Source: Paenibacillus auburnensis
Lineage (GTDB): Bacteria; Bacillota; Bacilli; Paenibacillales; Paenibacillaceae
Length of the DNA stretch: 64,000 bases
Direction: 5' to 3'
Assembly (NCBI RefSeq): GCF_927798115.1
Contig: NZ_CAKMMG010000001.1
Location: forward strand, 1,860,001-1,924,000
In this document: one piece after another, positions 48,068 to 59,756 of the stretch
Layout: the number at the start of each line of letters is the position of its first letter
Numbering within the stretch: position 1 is the first letter of the stretch
Notes under the pieces: generated by a model
Seen by the model: only the letters and a program-made list of their open reading frames with translations
Databases searched by the model: none
What the model was told of the DNA's origin: nothing
Translations under genes and position numbers: made by a program

Positions 48068-48517
48068 TCAGGAGATATATCCCATTATTTGCGTAATTAC
48101 GTTCTTGCTGTCTTCCGGCTGTCGGCAAATAATCAGGATGGTGTCATCGCCGGAAATGGTGCCCATAATCTGCGGCCAGTCAATATTATCAATCAGCGCC
48201 GCCACCGAGTTAGCCGTTCCCGGAAGACATTTCATAACCACAAGGTTGCCGGAGTAATCAATTTGGACAAAATTATCCACCAGCACTCTTTTTAGCTTCT
48301 GTGTCGGATTATAACGCTGGTCGGTCGGGAGCGAATATTTATATCTTCCGTCATCCATCGGCACCTTGATCAGCAGCAGCTCCTTGATGTCCCTTGATAC
48401 TGTCGCCTGGGTAACCTGGAAGCCCGCTTCACGCAGCGAATCCACCAGCTCATCCTGTGTTTCAATGTCTTTCTGTGTAATGATCTCACGGATCTTGATA
48501 TGCCTGTGTCCCTTCAT
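48068..48517 (-). CDS. argR: Arginine repressor ArgR/AhrC
   Basis: A 149-aa regulator with N-terminal winged helix ([32 protein letters not shown]) and C-terminal arginine-binding hexamer domain ([32 protein letters not shown]). With arginine bound it represses arginine biosynthesis and activates catabolism. AGGAGG precedes ATG 48517. Confidence 0.96.
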   Translation of the reverse strand: MKGHRHIKIREIITQKDIETQDELVDSLREAGFQVTQATVSRDIKELLLIKVPMDDGRYKYSLPTDQRYNPTQKLKRVLVDNFVQIDYSGNLVVMKCLPGTANSVAALIDNIDWPQIMGTISGDDTILIICRQPEDSKNVITQIMGYIS

Positions 48518-48546
48518 TATTGCCTCCTGTATTTAAAAGATGAACA

Positions 48547-49020
48547 TTAATTGGATTCCCCGTCATCCCTGCCGAGCGAAATCACATGTATGGCAGACGA
48601 TACGGTATTGACGTACAGCACGCCGCTGCAGTCAGGGTAAATCAGTAAATACGGCAGAAGTGCATCCCGGAGCGCGCTGCCGGTGAATTCCAGCTCCTTA
48701 CGGGGACGGGATAGAATCACCAGGTAAAAGGAATCCTCTTCTTTGCTGGCCACATAGTCGATAAACAGCCTGCTGTACATTGAAGATCCGTCAACATTAA
48801 AAGCAAGCGGGATTTTCAGTTTGCCGCCAATCACCTCGTATCCTGCTGCCTCGAGCAACTCAATAGAAGGATGCGGCGTAATCACACTGTTGATCGGCAC
48901 CCGGTCCTTCATGAAGGACCGCGGTGAACTCTGCAGCCATATATAGATCCGGTAAACCAGAAATATCGCAACCGCCAGTCCAATGAGCACCATAACGGTT
49001 TTATCAGAGCTTGCCAACAC
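48547..49020 (-). CDS. Conserved membrane-anchored hypothetical protein
   Basis: A 157-aa protein with one N-terminal membrane helix (MVLIGLAVAIFLVYRIYIWL) and a soluble alpha/beta part (IELLEAAGYEVIGGKLKIPL; SFYLVILSRPRKELEF). It lies between tlyA and argR. GAGGTGATT precedes the GTG at 49020; the TTG next to it is an equally good start. Function unknown. Confidence 0.6.
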   Translation of the reverse strand: MLASSDKTVMVLIGLAVAIFLVYRIYIWLQSSPRSFMKDRVPINSVITPHPSIELLEAAGYEVIGGKLKIPLAFNVDGSSMYSRLFIDYVASKEEDSFYLVILSRPRKELEFTGSALRDALLPYLLIYPDCSGVLYVNTVSSAIHVISLGRDDGESN

Positions 49021-49098
49021 AATCACCTCGGTGATTTATTCGCTTGAGCAGCGCTGAAATCCTGCTTTTTGGACACAGCCTTCTCCATTCAAGCAAAA

Positions 49099-49126
49099 GA
49101 AACTCATCGTTTTTTCGATGAGTTTC
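49099..49126 (-). terminator. Terminator overlapping the end of tlyA
   Basis: GAAACTCATCG (49099-49109) pairs with CGATGAGTTTC (49116-49126); minus-strand RNA ends UUUCUUUUGC. The stem includes the last tlyA codons and its stop. Confidence 0.75.
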
Positions 49127-50003
49127 CGTTGGTGTTCGCAGTAAAGGTTGCAGAGGCTTCCTTGATAACGTCATCAGCCAACGCCGCGAAATTGTCAACA
49201 GGGCTGAGCGGAGCAGCAGCCACTTCCGGCTGCGCTTCACCTGCGGCAGCCTCTGCTTCAGGCAGCAGTTTCCAATGCGCCAGGAACTCAATGTTGCCTT
49301 CCCCGCCGGTAATCGGCGAGAACGTCAGCCCCTCCAGCCGGTAACCAAGACCAGCAGCCATAGTCAGCACATTCACCAGCACTTCCTTATGAACCGCCGG
49401 ATCACGCACTACGCCGGATTTGCCAACCTTCTCACGTCCGGCCTCGAACTGCGGTTTAATCAGCGCCGCAATATCTGCCGGACGGTTCAGCAGTGCTTTG
49501 AGCGGAGGAAGGATAATTTTGAGTGAGATGAAGGATACATCAATGCTTGCGAAGTCCGGAACCGGACCTTGCAGGTCAGGAGGCGTCATATAACGGAAAT
49601 TGGTCCGTTCCATCACGCTGACCCGCTCATCATTGCGCAGGCTCCAGTCCAGCTGGTTATAACCGACATCAATGGCATAGACATAGCTTGCCCCGTTCTG
49701 CAGCGCACAATCAGTAAACCCGCCGGTGGAAGCTCCAATATCGAGCATAATCCGTCCGTTCAAGCCGATCTCAAACTTGCGTAGCGCCTTCTCCAGCTTG
49801 AGGCCGCCGCGGCTGACATAAGGGTGCACAGCGCCCTTCACTTTCAGGGTGGAGCTGCGTGGCACCTTCATGCCGGCTTTCTCGATCCGTTCTTCATCCG
49901 CCAGAACAAGACCGGCCATAATCGCGGCCTTGGCCTTCTCCCGGCTCTCATAAAAACCTTGCTCTACTAACAATACATCTATCCGTTCTTTAGGGTGTTC
50001 CAT
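49104..50003 (-). CDS. tlyA: TlyA-family rRNA 2'-O-methyltransferase
   Basis: A 299-aa protein with an N-terminal S4 RNA-binding domain (RIDVLLVEQGFYESREKAKA) and an FtsJ/RrmJ-type methyltransferase domain (LDIGASTGGFTDCALQNGA; DFASIDVSFISL; LIKPQFEAGREKVGKSG). It methylates ribosomal RNA ribose. About 45 residues at the C-terminus are Ala/Glu-rich and not part of the family core. ATG 50003 is preferred since GGGAG is 6 bases before it. Confidence 0.92.
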   Translation of the reverse strand: MEHPKERIDVLLVEQGFYESREKAKAAIMAGLVLADEERIEKAGMKVPRSSTLKVKGAVHPYVSRGGLKLEKALRKFEIGLNGRIMLDIGASTGGFTDCALQNGASYVYAIDVGYNQLDWSLRNDERVSVMERTNFRYMTPPDLQGPVPDFASIDVSFISLKIILPPLKALLNRPADIAALIKPQFEAGREKVGKSGVVRDPAVHKEVLVNVLTMAAGLGYRLEGLTFSPITGGEGNIEFLAHWKLLPEAEAAAGEAQPEVAAAPLSPVDNFAALADDVIKEASATFTANTNGNSSKKR

Positions 50004-50050
50004 GTTCATCTCCCGATCATTCTTGGGCTAACGAGATTCTCTTCCTGACT

Positions 50051-51958
50051 TTAGGAAGTAGAAGTCGTCTTGTAGGTATATTTGCTGAGCGCCTTCATCG
50101 CTTTGATGCGTGCGCACAGCGCTTCAACGGTAAGTCCCGTCTGCTGGCGCTGTTCCTTGACGGAACCGTGCTCGATAAAGATATCCGGAACGCCCATCAA
50201 ATGGACACGGGCATCATAAATTTCTTGTTCCGAAAAGAATTCCAGTACCGCGCTGCCAAGGCTTCCTGCCTGGCTGGCTTCCTCCATAACTACCATGGAG
50301 GTTCCGGCATGGGCAAGTTCCAGCAGCATGGCATTGTCGAGCGGTTTCAAGAAACGTGCATTCACTACACCAACCTGAATGCCTTCTCGCTTCAGCACCT
50401 CTGCTGCTTCTTCCGCCACCTGAACCATCGGGCCGCAGGCCAGCACCGCATAATCATCACCAGGCCGCAGCCGCTCCCAGGAACCGATCGGCAGAACGCG
50501 CAGTTCGGGATCCAGAGCCACGCCGGTTCCGTCAATGCGCGGATACCGGTAGGCAATCGGCCCGTCGTTATATTCCAGTGCCGTCTTCATCATATGGCGA
50601 AGCTCGTTCTCATCCTTAGGCATCATCATGACCATATTCGGAATATGACGCATAAAGGCAATATCGTATACCCCTTGATGGGTCTCGCCGTCAGCGCCGA
50701 CAAAGCCTGCACGGTCAATCGCGAACATGACATTGGCGTTATGGCGGCAAATGTCATGGACGATCTGATCGTAGGCCCGCTGCATAAAGGTGGAGTAGAC
50801 GGCGTACACCGGCTTCATCCCCTCCATGGCGAGTGCTGCGCAGAGTGTCGCGGCATGCTGCTCGGCTATACCGACATCGATCATCCGGTCAGGGAATTCC
50901 TTGGCGAACGGAAACAGTCCCGATCCGCCCGGCATCGCCGGAGTTACAGCAATCAGCCGTTTGTCCTCATGGCCCAGTTCAATCAGCGTCTGCCCGAATA
51001 CTTCCGTGTACATCGGAGGATTGCCGACTGCCTTCAAGGACTGGCCGGATTCGATTTTGTAAGGAGAAATCGCATGTGATTTGTAGAAATCGGTTTCAGC
51101 CGGTTTGTACCCTTTGCCCTTGGTAGTGAGCACATGCACCAGAACAGGTCCGGATACATTATCCGCCTGATGGAAGGTTTCGATCATTTTCTCAATATCA
51201 TGGCCGTCCACCGGACCCAGGTAAGTGAAGCCCAGTTCTTCAAAAAGAACGCCTGGAACCATCATATATTTAAGGCTGTCCTTCAGCTTCTCGGCTGTCT
51301 TAGCCAGCTTTCCGCCAATTGCCGGAATTCTTCTCAGCAGTCCTTCAACCTCATCTTTTGCACGCAGATAATGACGGTCCGAACGGATCTTGCTCAAATA
51401 ATTATGCATTGCCCCTACATTAGGAGCGATGGACATTTCGTTGTCATTCAGAATGACCATCAGCTTGCGGCGTTCATGGCCAATATGATTCAATGCTTCA
51501 AAGGCCATCCCGCCGGTCAGGGCACCATCACCGATTACAGCGATAACTTTGTTGTCCTCACCCTTAAGGTCACGTGCCATCGCCATACCCATGGCTGCAG
51601 ACAATGAGGTGCTGCTGTGTCCGGCCTCCCAGACATCATGCTCACTCTCCGAACGTTTTACAAAGCCGCAAAGACCGTCTTTCTTACGAAGCGTGTCAAA
51701 GCGGTCCTGACGGCCGGTCAGAATTTTGTGGACATAAGCCTGGTGTCCTACGTCATATATCATTTTGTCCCGGGGACTGTCATAGCAGTAATGCAGGGCC
51801 AGTGTTAGCTCCACTACCCCCAGGTTGGATCCGAGGTGCCCGCCGGTAACAGTAAGCTTCTCAATCAGAAACCTACGGATCTCCTCTGCCAGAGTGTCCA
51901 GCTCAGGCACCGACAATGTTTTCAGTTGCTCCGGATCATTTATATTTGGAAGCAGCAC
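50051..51958 (-). CDS. dxs: 1-deoxy-D-xylulose-5-phosphate synthase
   Basis: A 635-aa thiamine-diphosphate enzyme: [13 protein letters not shown], the TPP motif [16 protein letters not shown], the transketolase pyrimidine domain with [17 protein letters not shown] text ([17 protein letters not shown]) and the C-terminal domain with [13 protein letters not shown]. It condenses pyruvate with glyceraldehyde 3-phosphate in the first step of the MEP isoprenoid pathway. Start GTG 51958 with GGGGAAGAC upstream; the longer in-frame version is not supported. It lies downstream of ispA. Confidence 0.96.
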   Translation of the reverse strand: MLLPNINDPEQLKTLSVPELDTLAEEIRRFLIEKLTVTGGHLGSNLGVVELTLALHYCYDSPRDKMIYDVGHQAYVHKILTGRQDRFDTLRKKDGLCGFVKRSESEHDVWEAGHSSTSLSAAMGMAMARDLKGEDNKVIAVIGDGALTGGMAFEALNHIGHERRKLMVILNDNEMSIAPNVGAMHNYLSKIRSDRHYLRAKDEVEGLLRRIPAIGGKLAKTAEKLKDSLKYMMVPGVLFEELGFTYLGPVDGHDIEKMIETFHQADNVSGPVLVHVLTTKGKGYKPAETDFYKSHAISPYKIESGQSLKAVGNPPMYTEVFGQTLIELGHEDKRLIAVTPAMPGGSGLFPFAKEFPDRMIDVGIAEQHAATLCAALAMEGMKPVYAVYSTFMQRAYDQIVHDICRHNANVMFAIDRAGFVGADGETHQGVYDIAFMRHIPNMVMMMPKDENELRHMMKTALEYNDGPIAYRYPRIDGTGVALDPELRVLPIGSWERLRPGDDYAVLACGPMVQVAEEAAEVLKREGIQVGVVNARFLKPLDNAMLLELAHAGTSMVVMEEASQAGSLGSAVLEFFSEQEIYDARVHLMGVPDIFIEHGSVKEQRQQTGLTVEALCARIKAMKALSKYTYKTTSTS

Positions 51959-52052
51959 GAGTCTTCCCCGCTTTCCTAGATGTTGTAAAATATAAACCCC
52001 ATTATAACACAAACGAAACGGCTGTCGAAACACAGCCGCTTCCGAATTTTCC

Positions 52053-52997
52053 CTAATGATCTCTGGACATGAGATATGAGGCAATTTCCAACAGGCGCGA
52101 ATTGTCCGGAAAACCGCCTTCAAGCACTGCGCTTCGGGCTGCTTCCGTCAACCGCTTCACCTCTGCACGCGAGGCTTCCAGCCCGATAAAATACGGGTAG
52201 GTCACCTTCTGCTGCTTGATGTCGCTGCCTGTCTTCTTGCCAAGCTTGCCTTCATCTCCAACCAGATCAAGAATATCATCCTGCACCTGGAAGGCCAGGC
52301 CAATCTGTGTACCGAATTCGCGCAGCGCTTCCAGCTGCCCGGCATCTGCTCCGGCAATCCTGCCGCCGGCAAGCAGAGAGAATACGATCAGATCCCCGGT
52401 CTTATGACGATGGATATATTGAAGCTGCTCCAGATCGGTAAGGCCCTGCTCACCCTCCATATCGGCCACCTGCCCGCCAACCATGCCGCGGGGACCTGCC
52501 ATTTCCGCCAGATCCTCTACGATGGCAAGCGCCCGCTCTGCAGGGATACCGTACCGGCGGGAAGCCTGCACCACACTATAAAAGGCATGTGTCAGCAGTG
52601 CATCTCCGGCCAGGATGGCGGTTGCTTCGCCGAATACCTTATGACTTGTGAGCTTGCCGCGCCGGTAATCATCATTATCCATGGCCGGCAGATCATCATG
52701 AATCAGCGAATAGGTATGCACCATCTCAATCGCTGCTGCCACCGGCAAGGCGGCCTCCCGGCTGCCTCCGAGCGCTTCACAGGCAGCGATAACCAGCAGC
52801 GGGCGAAGGCGCTTGCCTCCGGCCTGCAGGGAATAATCCATCGCTTCTTTTAAGTGGCCCGGCACATTCCAGTCCGCCGGAAGCGTTGTCTCCAGTTCCT
52901 GCATGACAGCCGCAGAGACGCCGGTGATATAATCCGGGAGCGTCTGGCGTATGCCTTCTGCAGCGTTCATCTCCAGATTATGCTCAGACCGGCTCAT
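52053..52997 (-). CDS. ispA: Farnesyl diphosphate synthase
   Basis: A 314-aa trans-prenyltransferase with both Asp-rich motifs ([14 protein letters not shown] and [18 protein letters not shown]) and GGKRLRPLL for isopentenyl diphosphate binding. It makes farnesyl diphosphate for quinones and undecaprenyl phosphate. Its ATG lies inside the xseB end (overlap 14 bases) with AAGGGGACAG upstream. Confidence 0.94.
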   Translation of the reverse strand: MSRSEHNLEMNAAEGIRQTLPDYITGVSAAVMQELETTLPADWNVPGHLKEAMDYSLQAGGKRLRPLLVIAACEALGGSREAALPVAAAIEMVHTYSLIHDDLPAMDNDDYRRGKLTSHKVFGEATAILAGDALLTHAFYSVVQASRRYGIPAERALAIVEDLAEMAGPRGMVGGQVADMEGEQGLTDLEQLQYIHRHKTGDLIVFSLLAGGRIAGADAGQLEALREFGTQIGLAFQVQDDILDLVGDEGKLGKKTGSDIKQQKVTYPYFIGLEASRAEVKRLTEAARSAVLEGGFPDNSRLLEIASYLMSRDH

Positions 52998-53253
52998 CGC
53001 TGTCCCCTTCCAGCCGCGCGCCGAAAGGCTTCTTGCGCAGCTCCCCGTCCATCTCAGTAATCATTTCAATCTTACGCTCTACCTGCTCCAGCTTGCTCCC
53101 GCAGAGCTGCGACAGCTTCATTCCCTGCTGAAACAAATCGATGGCCTTCTCCAGGGGAACGTCGCCGTGCTCAAGCTCACGTACGATTTCCTCCAGCCGC
53201 CCCATTGCACCTTCAAAATCAAGCTCCGCTTCCTTCGTCATCGTCTTTGCCAT
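52984..53253 (-). CDS. xseB: Exodeoxyribonuclease VII small subunit
   Basis: An 89-aa helical protein with the family pattern FEGAMGRLEEIVRELEHGDV, then PLEKAIDLFQQGMKL. It binds the coiled coil of XseA. It overlaps xseA by 35 bases and ispA by 14. Confidence 0.94.
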   Translation of the reverse strand: MAKTMTKEAELDFEGAMGRLEEIVRELEHGDVPLEKAIDLFQQGMKLSQLCGSKLEQVERKIEMITEMDGELRKKPFGARLEGDSDEPV

Positions 53254-54598
53254 CCTCCTTCATTCCCCAGACCTGGCAGCTTAGCTGTCCGTCATTCAGC
53301 TTTATGTTGACCACATCGCCAAGCTCTACTTCCTTCAGCGATTTGATTAAATGCTCTTCCTTTTCATCGTAAACGAGGCTGTAGCCCCGTGACATCACTT
53401 TCAGCGGGCTGAGCGCATCCAGATGGCGCAGCTCGGCCACATAACGCGAGCGCTTGTCCTGCAGGCGCGCCTGCATCGCACCCGCCAGCTGACGGGTAAT
53501 GCCCTCTGTGCGCTGCCGGGCCGCATTGACACTTGCCTGCGGGTGGAACCGCTGCAGGCTGTGCCTGAGCACCGCCTGGCGCTCCTGCGCCCGGCGGTGC
53601 CGGCTCTCGGCTGCGCGGCTCAGCGCCGTGCGCAGCATGTCCAGCCGCTGCGCGTGCTGGGCCAGCTGGCGGCGCGGGCCTACCAGCGCAAGCGACCGCT
53701 GCAGCGAAGCCAGGCGCTCGCCGCCGCGCTGGGAGCGGCGCAGCAGGCCCTGGCGCAGCCGCTGCTCAGCTGTGCGCAGCTGCGCAGCAAGCTCGGCGGC
53801 ATGCGGCACAGCCAGCTCCGCCGCCGCGGTAGGGGTTGCCGCCCGGAGATCGGCGGCGAAATCGGCGATCGTGAAGTCGGTCTCATGACCGACGGCCGAG
53901 ATCACCGGGATCTCTGAGCCGGCAATCGCCCGCGCGACGGCTTCTTCATTGAAGGCCCACAGCTCCTCCAGTGAACCGCCGCCGCGGCCGACGATCAGCA
54001 CGTCAGCCTCGCCCATGGCGTTCATGTTCTGAATCGCCTTCACAATGGACGGGCCGGCCCCTTTGCCCTGCACTAGCACAGGATAGAGCACGACCGCCAC
54101 CTGCGGAAAACGCCGCTGCAGGGTGATAATAATATCCCGTACAGCCGCACCTGTCGGCGAAGTTACGACTCCAACAACGCGTGGAAAGCGCGGCAGCGGC
54201 CGCTTGCGCTCCGCTGCAAACAGTCCTTCCTGCTCCAGCTTGCGCTTGAGCTGCTCGTAGGCCATATACAGGCTGCCGATTCCGTCAGGCTGCATATGGG
54301 TCGCATAGAACTGGTACTGCCCGTCCCGTTCATATACCGTTACATTGCCTCTGGCGATGACCTTGGTGCCTTCCTTCGGAACAAAGGGAAGCCGCTGGTT
54401 ATGCGAGGCGAACATAATCGCTTTGATCCGGCTGCTCTCATCCTTCAGCGTAAAATACATATGGCCGCTGCCATGATGGGTGAAATTCGAGATTTCACCG
54501 CGAATCCATACATCCGAGAGCAAAACGTCCGAATCCAGCTTCATGCGGATATAACGGTTAAGGTCTTTGATAGAGTAGACTTGCCGTTCTGCCGCCAT
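53219..54598 (-). CDS. xseA: Exodeoxyribonuclease VII large subunit
   Basis: A 459-aa protein: N-terminal OB fold (LSDVWIRGEISNFTHHGSGH, MYFTLKD), nuclease domain (VVTSPTGAAVRDIIITLQRR; VGRGGGSLEELWAFNEE; PVISAVGHETDFTIADFAAD) and a long C-terminal coiled coil rich in Arg/Ala/Leu. It degrades single-stranded DNA from both ends. No clear ribosome binding site; translation is probably coupled to folD, which stops 8 bases upstream. Confidence 0.95.
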   Translation of the reverse strand: MAAERQVYSIKDLNRYIRMKLDSDVLLSDVWIRGEISNFTHHGSGHMYFTLKDESSRIKAIMFASHNQRLPFVPKEGTKVIARGNVTVYERDGQYQFYATHMQPDGIGSLYMAYEQLKRKLEQEGLFAAERKRPLPRFPRVVGVVTSPTGAAVRDIIITLQRRFPQVAVVLYPVLVQGKGAGPSIVKAIQNMNAMGEADVLIVGRGGGSLEELWAFNEEAVARAIAGSEIPVISAVGHETDFTIADFAADLRAATPTAAAELAVPHAAELAAQLRTAEQRLRQGLLRRSQRGGERLASLQRSLALVGPRRQLAQHAQRLDMLRTALSRAAESRHRRAQERQAVLRHSLQRFHPQASVNAARQRTEGITRQLAGAMQARLQDKRSRYVAELRHLDALSPLKVMSRGYSLVYDEKEEHLIKSLKEVELGDVVNIKLNDGQLSCQVWGMKEDGKDDDEGSGA

Positions 54599-54606
54599 AG
54601 AGCAGC

Positions 54607-55464
54607 CTATTCCAAGCCGTGGCGGCGTTTGGCCGCAATCAGCGTATTGCTCATCAGCATTGTAATGGTCATTGGACCTACTCCGCCCGGAACTGGCGTG
54701 ATGTAGCCGGCCACTTCCTTGGCGCTTTCATAATCCACATCTCCGGCTAGCTTACCGTTATCCAGACGGTTCATCCCCACGTCGATCACAACCGCTCCCG
54801 GTTTCACATAGGAGCCGTCAATGAAATTGGCGCGGCCGATCGCCACTACCAGGATATCTGCCTGGCGGCTGAGCTCAGCCATGTTAGCTGTGCGGGAATG
54901 GCACATCGTTACTGTAGCATTCTCACGCTGCAGCAGCAGGGAAACCGGCTTGCCGACAATATTGCTGCGCCCGATCACTACGGCATGTTTACCGGATAAC
55001 CCCGTGCCCGTACGCTTGATCAATTCAATGACACCCGCAGGTGTACAAGGCAGCAGACTGTCATCCCCGATCACCAGATTGCCCACGTTTACCGGATGGA
55101 AGCCATCAACATCCTTCTCCACAGCAATAGCATCAATGACCGCTTTCTCCTCAATATGCTTAGGAAGCGGCAGCTGGACAAGAATTCCGTCAATGTTGTC
55201 ACGGCTGTTCAGCTCTGCCACAAGTGTGAGCAGCTCTTCCTGCGTAGTCGAAGCAGCCAGTCTGTGCACTTCGGAATGGAAGCCCAGTTCGATGCAGGAC
55301 TTCTCTTTATTGCGGACATAGACCTGAGAAGCCGGATCTTCACCGACAAGCACGACAGCAAGACCGGGCTTCACGCCGCGTTCGGCCAGTTGTTTAACCT
55401 GCTGGGCAATGTCAATACGAATTTCGTCTGATACTTGTTTACCGCTGATGATTGCTGCTGTCAT
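54607..55464 (-). CDS. folD: Methylenetetrahydrofolate dehydrogenase/cyclohydrolase
   Basis: A 285-aa Fol[21 protein letters not shown] with the catalytic Lys in the following [17 protein letters not shown], and the NADP site [17 protein letters not shown], ending with [19 protein letters not shown]. It interconverts one-carbon folates. ATG 55464 with AAAGGGGAGAG upstream is used. Confidence 0.96.
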   Translation of the reverse strand: MTAAIISGKQVSDEIRIDIAQQVKQLAERGVKPGLAVVLVGEDPASQVYVRNKEKSCIELGFHSEVHRLAASTTQEELLTLVAELNSRDNIDGILVQLPLPKHIEEKAVIDAIAVEKDVDGFHPVNVGNLVIGDDSLLPCTPAGVIELIKRTGTGLSGKHAVVIGRSNIVGKPVSLLLQRENATVTMCHSRTANMAELSRQADILVVAIGRANFIDGSYVKPGAVVIDVGMNRLDNGKLAGDVDYESAKEVAGYITPVPGGVGPMTITMLMSNTLIAAKRRHGLE

Positions 55465-55528
55465 GTAAGTCTCTCCCCTTTTATCTACTGTAGATGGATG
55501 CTGAACCGTTAATTGGTTATCGTTCGGT

Positions 55529-55978
55529 TTACAGATCGCCTTTGAGCGTGTCAACCTCTTGAATCATTTTCCCCAGTACACCGTTCACGAATTTCCCCGA
55601 GTCTTCCGTACCGAAATGCTTGGCCAGATCAATCGCTTCATTGACGGCAACCTTAGCCGGCACATCATCCGCAAAGACCATTTCAAAGGTGGCCAGACGC
55701 AGAATTTGGCGGTCAACACGCGACAGGCGGCTCATCTGCCAGCCCTTTAAATAATGCTCCAGCATGTCGTCAATAGCGACCTTATGCTCCCACACGCCGT
55801 TCACATGCTGCACAACATACGCCTTCAGCTCAATCTCATCCGTAATTACATGTTCCGTCTCATTCTCATCTGCAGCCTCGGCAATCAGCATCTCTACCGC
55901 TTCTGCGCTGTCTACATCATTCATTTCCATCTGGTACAGGCTCTGGACAATAATCTCTCTTGCTAAACGTCTCTTCAT
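55529..55978 (-). CDS. nusB: Transcription antitermination factor NusB
   Basis: A 149-aa helical protein: [18 protein letters not shown] near the start, [20 protein letters not shown] and [20 protein letters not shown], then FVNGVLGK. It acts with NusE in rRNA antitermination. GGAGG precedes ATG 55978. Confidence 0.95.
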   Translation of the reverse strand: MKRRLAREIIVQSLYQMEMNDVDSAEAVEMLIAEAADENETEHVITDEIELKAYVVQHVNGVWEHKVAIDDMLEHYLKGWQMSRLSRVDRQILRLATFEMVFADDVPAKVAVNEAIDLAKHFGTEDSGKFVNGVLGKMIQEVDTLKGDL

Positions 55979-56051
55979 GTGTTCCTCCTACAATCTTATC
56001 TCGCATACTTTTATATTGGTATTCCATTGTTTCTTGCGGTTTATAAAATAA

Positions 56052-56237
56052 ATAATTGTATTTCATGCAGCTATTTTGAGCTAATATCAGCAAATTCTAT
56101 CCCTAATTGTATTTCGTACAATTAAAAATCAGAAAAAGGGCTATTTCTGTGTTCGTTCCTGGATTTAATTGTACGAAATACAGTTAAACCAACATTGAGG
56201 TGTCTTAACAGCTTTTAGTTGCACAAACTACAATTAC
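56052..56237. repeat. Four copies of an intergenic repeat
   Basis: In the gene-free 416-base gap between DUF2273 and nusB, a 22-25-bp word related to TAATTGTATTTCGTACAATT occurs at 56052-56073 and 56103-56126, and in inverted form at 56164-56188 and 56214-56237. Copies two and three form a near-perfect inverted repeat. No gene is seen. The layout looks like a small interspersed repeat (REP- or MITE-like). Confidence 0.65.
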
Positions 56238-56394
56238 ACTACTTTTTTCATAACTTTTCTTCACAAGAGATATGGTTTTCCGGCTTAGAAACAGATAGAT
56301 TCTTTTCATCAAAAAAACCGCATAGCCTTTCCTCCGGCAAGCCAGGCAACTCAAAGTGACGGGTTCCATGCTCCGGGAGAAAGACTATCGCGGT

Positions 56395-56628
56395 TCACTT
56401 GAAGGGACGCCAGCGTCCGGACAGCCGCTGAGCCAGCTCCTGCCACTGAAACAGCGGGGGCTGTGCGGAATCCTTTCTTTTGCCGAGCGTATATCCGATG
56501 AACACTACCAGTGCAAAGAACAGCATATCCCAAAAACCGCTAATCAAATAAATCAATCCAAGAACAATACCGAAGGTTACTCCGGTAATTCTACCCCCGT
56601 GACTTTCCCATACTTCTCTCCAGGGCAT
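56395..56628 (-). CDS. DUF2273 small membrane protein
   Basis: A 77-aa protein: ESHGGRITGVTFGIVLGLIY and GFWDMLFFALVVFIGYTLG are the two membrane segments of DUF2273, after which comes a basic tail. It always occurs beside asp23 and amaP genes, as here, and probably belongs to the same membrane complex. AGAGGTGAG precedes ATG 56628. Confidence 0.85.
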   Translation of the reverse strand: MPWREVWESHGGRITGVTFGIVLGLIYLISGFWDMLFFALVVFIGYTLGKRKDSAQPPLFQWQELAQRLSGRWRPFK

Positions 56629-56643
56629 AAGGGAAACTCACCT

Positions 56644-57192
56644 CTATTCCACTCGACTTTTGAAGCTTGGAGACTGTGTGAGGTTGGCAATATAGACCGA
56701 TACGTCTGCAACCGGAATGCCGGTTGTTTCCTGCACGAAATCGTGCACCTGACGCTGGACCTCCGTCGTAAGCAGCGGCAGCGAATGCTCGCCGTCCACC
56801 ACTGCGCGGATCATAATCTCAAGCCCGGCCTGCGAAACGCGGATGCGCGACTTCAGGTCCCGGATGCCTTTGACTTTGCCGGCTGCTTTCAGGCTCAGGT
56901 TCTCAATCGTTTCCATGGAAATCTGTATGTCCCCGTATTCCGTACGCTGATCTACCGAAGGCTGTGAAGCCCGGTCGCGGCGCAGAGAAATATAGAAGAA
57001 CCGGATGCTCAGCAGGAACAGAATGACCGCCACCGCAATTGCAGCAATATAGGCGGCCGGACCATCCTGAATTTCCAAGGTATCGGGAATTGCGCCGCTT
57101 AGAAGGAGGATGGCAATTACAGATAATATTCCGATGCTTAAGCTGTACAAAAACAGCAGAAGCCTGTCCAAAATTTTTGCCACGAGTCTCAT
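56644..57192 (-). CDS. amaP: Asp23 membrane anchor protein AmaP
   Basis: A 182-aa protein with two N-terminal membrane segments (LLFLYSLSIGILSVIAILLL and IAAIAVAVILFLLSIRFFYI) and an Asp23-like soluble domain. AmaP tethers Asp23 to the membrane in the alkaline shock response. The Shine-Dalgarno GGAGG is only 2 bases from ATG 57192; a GTG at 57183 is an alternative start. Confidence 0.88.
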   Translation of the reverse strand: MRLVAKILDRLLLFLYSLSIGILSVIAILLLSGAIPDTLEIQDGPAAYIAAIAVAVILFLLSIRFFYISLRRDRASQPSVDQRTEYGDIQISMETIENLSLKAAGKVKGIRDLKSRIRVSQAGLEIMIRAVVDGEHSLPLLTTEVQRQVHDFVQETTGIPVADVSVYIANLTQSPSFKSRVE

Positions 57193-57210
57193 AACCTCCT
57201 TAAATTAGAG

Positions 57211-57240
57211 TAAACCCTCGACGGTGCTGTCGGGGGTTTA
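57211..57240 (-). terminator. Hairpin between asp23 and amaP
   Basis: TAAACCC (57211-57217) pairs with GGGGTTTA (57233-57240), with an inner GAC/GTC pair. It lies between the asp23 stop and the amaP start and may make Asp23 more abundant than AmaP. Confidence 0.55.
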
Positions 57241-57257
57241 TGGATAAACGATGGCCC

Positions 57258-57674
57258 TTATTTCACGCGGAGAACCGCTTCTGTATCTTCGTTCTTATCT
57301 AGATTGCTGGTCGTTTTGAACTGCACATCGTGAATATGCACATTCACTTCGACTACGGTCAAACCGGTCATTGTCTCGATGGAACGTTTAACGTTGCGCT
57401 GAATTTCACCGGCTACTTCCGGAAGACGGTTGCCATATTCAATAATGACGGACACATCTACTGCAGCCTCACGCTGTCCAACCTCTACTTTGACTCCTTT
57501 GGACAGGTTTTTGCGTCCGAGAAGCTCGACAATCCCTCCGGCAAATCCGCCGCTCATGCCAGCCACGCCTTTAACTTCTACGGTTGCCAAACCAGCGATA
57601 ACCTCGATCACTTCTGGAGCGATCTGGATCTCGCCGATTTCCGTACGTTCATATTCCGTCGGCAATGTACTCAT
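57258..57674 (-). CDS. asp23: Asp23/Gls24 family envelope stress protein
   Basis: A 138-aa protein with the family text IGEIQIAPEVIEVIAGLATV, EVKGVAGMSGG and VDVSVIIEYGNRLPEVAGEI, ending in a Lys/Asp/Glu tail. It forms a membrane-near layer with AmaP under alkaline or envelope stress. ATG 57674 is used, since the longer in-frame TTG start covers the ribosome binding site. Confidence 0.9.
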   Translation of the reverse strand: MSTLPTEYERTEIGEIQIAPEVIEVIAGLATVEVKGVAGMSGGFAGGIVELLGRKNLSKGVKVEVGQREAAVDVSVIIEYGNRLPEVAGEIQRNVKRSIETMTGLTVVEVNVHIHDVQFKTTSNLDKNEDTEAVLRVK

Positions 57675-57791
57675 TTTGGACTTCAACCCTTTCAATAAAA
57701 AAGTTGTTCAATATTTCAAGCGGAGAGCACGTCTCTTATTAAACATACTATATCATTTGCCGAACTTTATGACAAACAATGTGAAGCCATC

Positions 57792-59135
<1,344 letters not shown>

Positions 59136-59189
59136 GCGTTTCCTCCCAAAGTTTAACGAGGCCTGCTAGCTCCTCTAGTTCTGCGGCAT

Positions 59190-59699
59190 TTACTCCGGTT
59201 TTACCAGAAACAGCGGCTGGCCGTATTCTACAAGCTGGCCGTTCTCGGCAAGCACGGACACGATTTCGCCCTTAACTTCCGCTTCCAGCTCATTCATCAG
59301 CTTCATCGCTTCAATGATACAGACCGTTGTTTTCTCATTTACCCGGTCTCCTACACTTACAAAGGACGGGTTTTCCGGAGAAGCTGCACTATAGAAGGTT
59401 CCTACCATCGGAGAAACAATTTTATGTAATGCTCCTTCGGCGGAAGAGACTTGCGGCTGCACAGCAGCTGGAATCTCACTTGAAACCGTAGGTGCTACAT
59501 GCTGCGGGCTCTGAGGCTGCGGTGCCGGCGTAAAGGGATAGACATAAGGAGCCGCCTGAATTGCGTTTCCATCAGCTTCAGGGCGGTCCGGTTTACGTAT
59601 AGCCAGCTTCATGCCTTCGCTTTCAATCTCCAGCTCATGTACAGAGGAGGTCTGGTCCAGCAATTTAATCAATTCCTTAATCTCACTTAACTTGAACAT
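59190..59699 (-). CDS. accB: Biotin carboxyl carrier protein AccB
   Basis: A 169-aa carrier: an N-terminal helix (FKLSEIKELIKLLDQTSSVH), a Pro/Gln-rich hinge and the biotinyl domain with EAMKLMNELEAEVKGEI, where the Lys carries biotin. AAGGAGTG precedes ATG 59699. It heads the accB-accC operon. Confidence 0.96.
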   Translation of the reverse strand: MFKLSEIKELIKLLDQTSSVHELEIESEGMKLAIRKPDRPEADGNAIQAAPYVYPFTPAPQPQSPQHVAPTVSSEIPAAVQPQVSSAEGALHKIVSPMVGTFYSAASPENPSFVSVGDRVNEKTTVCIIEAMKLMNELEAEVKGEIVSVLAENGQLVEYGQPLFLVKPE

Positions 59700-59756
59700 T
59701 TAATAGTTCACTCCTTCAGCTTTCTCTCGAAGCCACTTTTCTGGTGCGGACAAGAA

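Noticed and set aside
53423..53917. Long plus-strand frames opposite xseA
   Set aside because: Shadows of the GC-rich Ala/Arg/Leu coiled-coil coding region of xseA.
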